The notes under the pieces are model-generated. The model made no database searches, had not been told where the DNA came from, and was given only the letters and a program-made list of their open reading frames with translations. The translations under genes and the position numbers were made by a program. Shown here piece after piece: positions 56,176-64,000 of a stretch of 64,000 nt of DNA. Numbering within the stretch: position 1 is the first letter of the stretch; each line of letters begins with the position of its first letter. The DNA comes from Dacryopinax spathularia (lineage: Eukaryota; Basidiomycota; Dacrymycetes; Dacrymycetales; Dacrymycetaceae), in the NCBI GenBank assembly GCA_037974965.1, contig JBBPFI010000009.1, positions 682,001 to 746,000 of the forward strand. Direction: 5' to 3'.

Positions 56176-58856
56176 TTGAACATCAACCGACATAATTTTC
56201 TCTGGCTGGATGAGGAGAAACTGGTGGCATGGATTTATCGCGAGCACGAACATGCGTTTTCTTGGACAGAATCCGAACTTGGGCGCTTTCGTGATGACTA
56301 CTTTGATCCAGTCGTACTTCCTAGAGTCAAACACACTCCATGGCAAGAGCGAAATACACCCATCCCTCCCGGAATCCTCGAGAGTGTCCTTGACATGCTT
56401 CGCGAGAAGGTTAAGGCCGGAACATATGAGCCCTCTCAATCTGTGTACAGGTCAAAGTGGTTCGTCGTGCCGAAAAAGAGTGGGGAACACCGCCTGGTTA
56501 TCAATGCACAGCCGCTGAATGGTGTCATGATCCAAAGCACTTCGGTCCCACCGATTACGGAACACCTTCTCGAGAGTTATGGCGGACGAGCATGCTATGG
56601 GCTTCTGGATTTTTATTGCAGTTTTGAGCAGCATTCACTTGCCCCAGAATCGCGGGATCTGACGTCCTTCCAAACGCTTATCGGACCTCTCCGCTATACT
56701 GTTGCCCCGATAGGAGCCCACAACATGCCTGGTATCATGCAGGATAACGTAAATTTCCTGTTCAGCGACGAGATACCTCATATCACAACGCCTTTTATTG
56801 ATGACCTAGGCATTAAAGGGCCTACAACTCGTTACGAGACTAAAGGCGGGTACGAAACGATCCGCGAAAACAAGGGGATACGCCGTTTCGTATTCGAACA
56901 CCTCACAAATGTTCACCGAATCATTACTCGAGCGGAACATGCCGGAGCGACCTTTTCCGGGCCAAAGGCGGAGCTATGCTCACCCGAAATTATTCTTTTG
57001 GGCCATCGATGCTCCTACGAAGGCCGACACCCTGATCCAGCTAAGGTGCAAAAGATAATCGAATGGAAACTACCTTGCGAAAATATTTCGGAGGTACGCG
57101 CGTTCCTGGGGACCGTTGGCATCATGCAAATTTTCATTTGCGATTTCGCCCGGATCGCTCGGCCCCTCAAGAACCTCAAGCGAAAGGATGTCGAGTTCTG
57201 TTTCAGAGATCGCAAACTGAACACGGTGCGCCAGCTACAAGCAGCAGCACTCGAAGCAGAACGTAACCACGTTTTGACACCAATCGATTAGAAATGCGGA
57301 CGTCCGGTCACACTCGCGGTAGACTCCTCCAACATTGCAGTTGGTTTCGTACTATATCAGGAGGATGAAAAGGGACGGTGGCGTCCATGTTGATTCGGCT
57401 TGGTCGCATGGAACGACAGAGAATTGAAATACTCGCAGCCTAAGCTTGAGCTGTATGGGGTATATCAGGCGCTCCGACACTACCGTATCCGGCTGGTTGG
57501 CTTGCCTGAATTTACACTAGAAGTGGACGCGAAATATATCAAGGGAATGCTGAACAATCCCGATGCATGCCCAACTACGGTGCTTAATTGGTGGGTGTCC
57601 TGGATTCACCTATTCCCATTCAAACTCGTACACGTACTGGCTGACCGACATGTTGCCCCAGACGGTTTATCGCGCCGGCCACCGGCCGAGATTACCGAAT
57701 TCGAAAACCGACTTCCAGACGAATTTGAAGATGATACGCTTAACCTATCTCAGGTGTTTACACTAGAACTCGCATCACAGCCGCAAGTTCTGGTTCTTTT
57801 GGCCCAGGGGGGGATGATTCCGAAGTAGAGGCGGAGATACCTCATGATGCCAAGACAGTTAAGCAGGACAAGACGATTGAAAAGGTTATTCGATACCTTC
57901 GGTCCTTTCGCCGGCCTCCGGGTATGCTTGATAAGGAGTTCAAAGCGTTCTTACGGTATACTACGATATTCTTCCTGCTGGGCGAAGACGATTTGTATAA
58001 GAGAGACAGTAACGGAAAGCACCGGCTTTACGTTTCATACCCGGACCAACTCGAGATATTAGAGGCAATGCATGACAACCTTGGTCACCGCGGGTTCAGG
58101 ACGGTACACGCTCACATCTGGCTCCGGTACTGGTGGCCAAGTCTTACACAAGACATTAAGTGGTTCCTCAAGACGTGCGACCAATGCCAGGCGCAACAAA
58201 TGAAACATGTACACTTTCCGCCGACTGCACAAATGCCACAGAACCTCTTCTATAGAGCTCACTGCAACACAATGTTCATGCCAGTATCGCGAGGGAAGCA
58301 GCGGGGATATCGGTACATATTTCAGGCCCGCTGCTCTCTTACACATTATCCGGAGTTCGCGATCTCGAAAACCAAAAACGCCGAAAATATTGCTGAGTTC
58401 CTCTATAGCTCCATGCTATGCCGCTGGGGGGCTATTGCCGAAATTGTCAGCGACAATGGTACGCCTAGGGTCCGCGCTTTAGAGCAGCTCGCGGCAAAAT
58501 ATAACATAACGCATATCCGAATTTCAGGGCACAACTCGCGCGCGAATGGGACGGTGGAACAGAGTCATCGGAATGTTTGCCAATCTATTGTCAAGGTCTG
58601 CAAAGGGAATACAGCTGACTGGCCTGCTTCGGTGCCAGCGGTATTCTGGGCCAAACACATTTTGGTCCATACGTCAACCAGGATGAGTCCGTATTATATG
58701 GCACATGGTACTCATCCTACGTTACCCATCGATATTGTTCAAGCAACCTGGTTGGTTCCACCACCGGAGAAGATATTCAGCCGTGCAGAACTAATAGCAT
58801 ACCGTGCGAGACAATTACTCAAACGCGAGACAGATTTGAATGAGATCCGACGCTGA
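56176..58856 (+). pseudogene. RT, RNase H and integrase region of gypsy fossil 2 (broken)
   Basis: Reverse transcriptase blocks (VYRSKWFVVPKKSGEHRLVI; YGLLDFYCSFEQHSL; HITTPFIDDLGIKG), an RNase H part around 57400-57560 (SQPKLELYGVYQALRHYRI), and integrase with the HHCC-type region (TCDQCQAQQMKH) and core (IAEIVSDNGTPRVRALEQL; GHNSRANGTVEQSHRN). The order RT-RNase H-integrase marks Ty3/gypsy. Fossil with several breaks. Confidence 0.88.
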
Positions 58857-59033
58857 ATCCTGCAGGCTCAGCAAGTATCGGCTGAGCGATTCTGCAAAAA
58901 GTTCGAAAATATAATATCGGACGAAACGTTTGAACCTGGCCACTTGGTGTTGATTCGAAACACTGCGAACAACGGACCAATGAGGGATAAAACACTTCCA
59001 TGATATCTCGGTCCGTTCCTTGTTGTCAAATGT

Positions 59034-59429
59034 ACGCACGGTCGAGCATATGTAGTCGCAGACCTCGATGGTACACCCTCCCAAAACTCGATCACGGCCT
59101 TCAGGATTATTCCGTATCATGCTCACATGGATTTGAGGACGCACATCGACGACATCCTACGTAAGCTTTGGGAAGTGCCATACGTGGTCAACGCGGACGC
59201 GCAGGTAAGGCGAGCAGGAGAGGAAGAAGAAGAACAAGATGAAGGAGACAAAGAAGAAGAAGAAGAAGAAGAAGAAGAAGAAGAAGAAGACGTTGTGGCG
59301 GAGATATGGGGGCCAAAATATGTTTTCAAACCTAGACGACATAGACTTAGACGTCGCAAGCCTGCATACCAGACACCACAGACCAAATACCTGAAGTCCT
59401 TCCCTCCGAAATTACCGAAATTCATGTGA
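59034..59429 (+). pseudogene. C-terminal tail of gypsy pol (fossil 2)
   Basis: Matches the tail in fossil 1 (GRAYVVADLDGTPSQNSITA, then SFPPKLPKFM) with a Glu-rich repeat encoded by GAA repeats at 59219-59294. It ends shortly before the antisense gene's stop codon, so the two coding regions converge. Confidence 0.7.
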
Positions 59430-59549
59430 TTGGTTTTTCACACTGTTTCTTTCCACCGCACTATCTATCGTACAGCAAAAACTAACTGGAGCATTCTAAC
59501 TACGGCTCCCTCCCTTTCAACCCGCTGCCGAAAGCCTTCGGACCCCGTT

Positions 59550-61956
59550 CTACTCCTCGTCCGACTCGACCTGCTCCATCTCGTCGTCCTTCGGCACGAC
59601 GCAGACAAGGCGCAACTTGTCGAACCTCTTGCCATTGCGCAGGATTGCGTAGACCGTGGCATGGGTCTTCTTGCCCTCAATTGTGTCTTGGAGGTTGCCG
59701 AGGGAGTGCGACATCATTGCGACAAGCGATGCGGCCAGTTCGACCTCGTCGCGCAAGATGTCAACCGCCTTATCTATGACAAAAGTCAACCAAAATTCTC
59801 CGAAATGAAAATACGACACTTACAAATGGGGAGCTTGAGCACGGCGGCCAGAGGGCAGTTCTCCGTCTTTGGGTTTGGCTCCACCATGATCGCAACCTTC
59901 GCGCATTTGGCGGAGGGGCCAGGCACCGCGTCTTCCACCTCGCCGATATCACGCTTGACGCCGACACAATGACGGCGGGCCGCTACAAGTACACATTAGC
60001 AATGTCCGAGATTCGTTGAAAAGCCGGAAAGACTTACTGGCTTGCGCGAAGTCACATCCGCCACGATCGCGATGCTTCAGGCACTGGTCGCAGATCCAAC
60101 CATGGCGCAAGAGGATGTCATCCGCCATTGGATCGAAATGGTAGCCGCCCGAGCAGGCTTGGCCCCGCTCAGAGCACTGGTTGCACTAGCATCGTGTGAG
60201 CATTGGACATAACGTGAAGCAGAGACAAAAAGAACATACCGGGTCGTCGTTGGGAAGTCCAGGAGTGCGCTACCGGACCGAAGTTAGCTCAACATACTCT
60301 CCTACAAATCACAAACATGTACCTCCTTCTTCTTCTCCTTTCCCTTCCCCTTTCCCTTCGCCTTCGGCTTCGGCTTCTCCTGGGCGGCCGTCGCAACCGA
60401 CGGGAGCGATTTAGCATCCTATGTGCGTTGTCAGTACGTTTTGCGATGCAGAAACAGATGCCCTTACCGACTCCGGCACAATCGCGGCCGACTTGATCTT
60501 ATGACGGCAAGAGCTCCTCAGCGCAGACGACTCCTTTTCCTATCGCACTGGTTAGAATGCATTCGAAAACAAAGTGAAAATGAGACGTACCGTGTCTGAC
60601 AGGACAACGACCACCTCCTGTCTCGTCTGCAGCTTTGGCACCTCCTTCTTCTCCTTCTTCACCTCCTTCGCCGGCTCCGGTGTCTTCGCGACCGACCGCT
60701 TTGCAGTCTTGACCTTCTTCACGACGGGCGCCGGTTCGCGCGCCATCACCTTTGCCTTAGCCGCGACCTACAGCAATGTGTTAGCCTTCTGACCTGCCAA
60801 AAACATCTGAAATGCCTACCTGTGCTGGGCTCGGTGCGATATCTTCACCTTCCTTGATGGGAGGGCCGCGTACACTGATTGCAAAGTCAGAAGCTCCCTA
60901 TAAATTGCAAGTCAGTGATTGAAAAGATACCGAAATAACCGAAAAGTGTACCTTGGCCTTCTTCCAGGCTGCCTGCGTTGCAGGACCAGAGTAAGGAATG
61001 CGGACCTTGTCCACATCCATGATCGTACCGTTCTTGGCTGCCAGAGCAGCTATCAAATTGTGCTACAATCCGTATTAGCAATGAACAAATCGAAAAAGAA
61101 AAAGGAAACGTACACGGACGGCGCGAACGTTATTGTCGTTCGCTGCCCACACGGCTCTGTCTTCCGGCCTTGCCAGGATGGTGAGCACGACTTCCCGGAT
61201 GCTTCACACGACCAGGACGATCTCCGTGACCTCTTCCTCCGACTCGATCGCCTCCTCCTCCGACTCCAACGCCTCCTTGAATGACTCCTCCGCATCGACA
61301 TAGTCGATAACAGCTGGAGCCGCCACAATCTTCTTGACCGTGGCGATGGGCTTTGCCGCGATCTTCTTGGCCGCTTCGGCAACCGGTGCCGGCGTCTTCT
61401 CCTTCAGCGCAACCGTTTTCGGTGTTGCTGACCTCCGGATGGAGGTCGACTTCGCCTTTTTGGCGACCTTCGGCGCAGCGACTGTCTTCGCGACCTTCGA
61501 CGCAGGCGCGGGTGGCGCGGCTTCCTCCATCGGCTCGTCCTTGCTGACCGCCATGTCGTCCAGAGCCGGTGCAATGTCTTCTTCAGCTGGGACAGCACCG
61601 TCCACGACCATGTCGTCCGCCCCTTCAGCCTCATCGGCCGGCGCGACCGCTTCGCCTTGATTGTCGGCGGGCGCAGCGATATCGGCGGCATCTGCCTCAC
61701 TATTGGCCTCCTATAACAGTGTTAGCAGCAAGTCCCATTCGAAAAACAATACCGGGCGTACCTGTTCAACTTCCCCTACCTCCCCTTCCTCCTTCTCCTC
61801 CTCCTCCGCCGCCTTCAGAGTCGTCTCGGCGGGCGTTGTCGACTTGGACGCCGCCGCACGCTTTGCGTGTTCGTCCTGCTGGGCGCGAAGTCCAGTGAGC
61901 TCCATTTCAACCTTGCAAAGCCGGTCTTCGGGCTGCATGCAGGGTGCCATAGACAT
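59550..61956 (-). CDS. Antisense cargo gene of the gypsy family, copy 2
   Basis: Same gene as 48856-51262, again antisense to pol and in the same place in the element. It starts at the ATG of MSMAPCMQPEDRLCKVEMEL (61956) and ends at 59550. The same blocks occur in order: coiled start, acidic part, VAKTVAAPKVAKKAKSTS, acidic repeat, Lys-rich part, CNQCSERGQACSGGY block, and C-terminal helix VDILRDEVELAASLVAMM. Intron positions appear shared. The coding blocks are more alike between copies than the introns, by eye. Treated as part of a fossil element; state of individual lesions not described. Confidence 0.7.
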
Positions 61957-62496
61957 TTGAAGTAAGCAAAATTGAAAGTTGAGATGTCGGTGGTGACAAA
62001 GGTGGAGAAAAGAGAGAGACAGTGAAATGGGCGGCGTCAGAGACAAACATAATGAGTCAAAATTTTGGTTCTGCACGCGGATGCTGACACGTGCTTCTCT
62101 TTCGGCAAAGACCCTAGCGAGGACTGACAGAAATTCGGACAAGTTGCCATTCGAAATGGCAAACTGCTCAAACTCTGCTGTAATGATTGGATATCCCTGC
62201 CGCCAATACTTCGGACTCGTCCGCCAAACGTCCCAGCAGCATCTCGGTTGGTTCGCAACCTCCGCAATCATCCCGCGTTCTCTCTCTTTCTCTTTCTCTC
62301 TCTCTTTCTCTCTTTCTCTCCTTCCTTCCGCCCTTTCTCCCTCGTTCTTTCTGTTCTCTATTCCACTACTCCACTTCAATTTGTTTCATTTCCACACCCA
62401 CACGACACTCTACGAGTCGGTTGACTGGGGACAGTCAAGATCTAAAGTGGGGCATGGATGAGCTGCTTATCGGAATTTCGGTCACTATCGCGACTT

Positions 62497-62803
62497 CGAC
62501 ATAGGGATCGGACACACGGGCAGGACCGCTGGACTGGATCCGCGATCCGAAACCTGCGTTTTGGATATGAAAAGGGTGGCGGACGAGTCCGAACTCATTA
62601 CTTAGACTCGTATATAAGCAGAGATATGTACCAGACTTTCGTTATTGATTCCGTTTTGCCCCTTACTTGCTCCATTTACCACTACAACTCGACCCCGTGC
62701 CAGATCACTCTTTTTGACTCCAAAATATGTACGGGACACCACCGAAGAGCCATATTGACGTTATCCCTTGATGCTTTGGGTCTAACCTAACAGTATCTAT
62801 TCA
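62497..62803 (+). repeat. 3' LTR of gypsy fossil 2
   Basis: About 307 bp ending TCTATTCA, followed by CTAGGTC. It shares a TATATAAGCAG word with the other LTRs. Confidence 0.85.
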
Positions 62804-63299
62804 CTAGGTCTACTACACAAGTATTGTGGAGGATCCTGAGAGATCAGATCTAAGGATGACATGATGAGAAAGAGCGCTGTCATATGCACATCCAGCAGAA
62901 TCAGACAAGAGTGGAGGGGAAACTGTACAGTTACCAGATCATAAGGGTAGGCTTCTCCAGACTTAGAGGAGTGCAAGAGATGTGCGAAGCCTTCAAGATG
63001 CCTACCAATATGGGCAAACCCTTACAGGCAACATGGTTGTTGATTGACCCAAGTTATGTGCAAGCGCTGAAGCTGAAGACGATGCAACTGGCATGTGCAA
63101 TTCCAGCATACAATGTTGATGGGTCGCTCAACCAGTGAGGGAGCATAATGCACACGGTAGACTTGATTGTGAGCTGCAGCAGCCACACCAAGCAGGTGAT
63201 GCAAGGTGATATTGGGGCACCCATGGCTGATGAAGCATAATCCCAAAATCGACTGGCAGGTGAGGATGCTAACAATGACATGATGTCCACCTGAGTGTG
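62804..63299. other. CpG-poor region after the gypsy element
   Basis: Open frames occur (for example 62884-63138 plus) but none is recognised. It might belong to the same repeat as the following entry, with which its minus strand shares weak similarity to the interior of the 54977-56129 insertion. Confidence 0.35.
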
Positions 63300-63920
63300 C
63301 CCTTTGCATATGGCTTTGGACTATGTTCAAAGCCAAGTTTCCCCACCTTCCTCCAACCCAACCCCAACCTATGATTGACTTGCAATTGCAATCTAACTGT
63401 CGACTCATCCTTCGAGATTTCCGTTTATGAGTACCGATGTGCCGAAGCATGCTCTCGACAGCCAACGTCCAGTCTTATGGTCGACACCCTTGGCGCCAGG
63501 ACTCCGATTGGTGACAAACACCATTGACCCTCTCCCCACTCCCTCCGTCAAGCGACAACTACTGGCGACTGCCCTTGTGCTGGGCATTGACTCTAGATGA
63601 CTCAACTCTGGCTCACTTGACACATTTAAATGTGGTCGACAGCCAAACCCCTCCCTCCGAACCTCCCTCATCGGGATGCCAAAGCAGACCGAGTACTGCT
63701 GTCAGACCCAATACCACCGACCCCCACTACCACTGCTCCCAACATGGCCTGATGGCCCGACACCCCTATGAGCATGGTTGATGCCGATGCAAGACCCTGA
63801 GTCGGTCTGCAATCTGCCTATTGACCTTATATGGGTTGTTCGGCCATCAGGGCCACCAGTGTCAATCCGCTTTGCCCTCATCGTTATGTCTTGGGCTTTG
63901 CTAGTATGGTGTGCCCTGAC
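63300..63920. repeat. Inverted, decayed partial copy of the 54977 insertion
   Basis: The reverse complement aligns by eye with about 54977-55560, including TGTCAGGGCACACCATACTA at the end near 63920. Differences are mainly transitions, many at CG positions, with the copy here CpG-poor. The other end of the repeat is not recognisable. Confidence 0.75.
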
Positions 63921-64000
63921 ATTATCAACTTCTGTTGTTTACTGGTATAGACACTATTGGATCATCTGATATAGTAGTTATTGTAACTGAGTCAACTGCG

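Larger units (their letters stand above)
51899..62803 (+). mobile_element. Ty3/gypsy fossil 2 with both LTRs
   Basis: About 10.9 kb, plus orientation, broken in several places. Order: 5' LTR (51899-52204), gag and protease remains, a solo-LTR-like insertion (54977-56129), RT/RNase H/integrase remains, acidic tail, the antisense cargo gene on the minus strand, 3' LTR (62497-62803). Integrase follows RT, as in Ty3/gypsy. The two LTRs differ at several tens of positions, so the insertion is old or the LTRs come from different subfamilies. No clear target duplication was seen. Confidence 0.88.

Noticed and set aside
55880-62960. Shared CAGATCTRAGG words near 55890 and 62846 as ends of one repeat
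   Set aside because: The matches are short and their orientation conflicts with the inverted copies, so they are probably chance.

Overview
The window looks like a transposon-rich accessory region of a mushroom-forming basidiomycete (Agaricomycetes). The evidence is short GT-AG introns of about 45-60 nt, a DUF6532 gene, a Plavaka-family transposase, and Tc1-like, pogo/Fot1-like and Ty3/gypsy elements. No genus can be named from sequence alone. No bacterial operon, CRISPR array or rRNA gene is visible, and no tRNA was noticed, although tRNA-like folds were not searched for systematically.

Layout. (1) 1-4.6 kb: a decayed WD40 gene resembling Dug2 of the glutathione degradosome on the minus strand, then weak, unrecognised coding pieces. 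(2) 4.6-14.7 kb: CpG-rich sequence with gene models that read through their introns: an unknown gene (+), a nearly intact Plavaka DNA transposase (-) and a DUF6532 gene (-). (3) 15.8-26.4 kb: a very large inverted repeat. Two arms of 2,985 bp mirror each other about position 21,082 (paired coordinates sum to 42,164) and enclose a 4.6-kb spacer carrying one intact-looking unknown gene. Each arm holds tandem arrays and a copy of another unknown gene pointing inward. (4) 26.4-30.6 kb: weak fragments and one clean four-exon gene for a C-terminally membrane-anchored protein.

(5) About 31-47.9 kb: a CpG-poor transposon graveyard. It holds three Tc1-like elements, two abutting pogo-like elements that share a TA, pieces of unknown multi-copy fungal proteins (two of them hit by Tc1-like insertions), and minisatellites. 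Broken reading frames in the DNA transposons here are overwhelmingly in-frame TGA, as expected from C-to-T decay. (6) 48-62.8 kb: two Ty3/gypsy fossils in opposite orientation. The left one keeps only its 3' part; the right one has LTRs, gag/protease/RT/RNase H/integrase remains and a solo-LTR-like insertion. Both carry the same multi-exon gene on the strand antisense to pol, between integrase and the 3' LTR. (7) 62.8-64 kb: an inverted, decayed partial copy of the solo-LTR-like repeat.

The most unusual structures are the antisense intron-bearing cargo gene of the gypsy family, the near-perfect 10.6-kb inverted duplication, the shared-TA pogo pair and the transition-only decay pattern. All calls come from reading the sequence; no database search was made.
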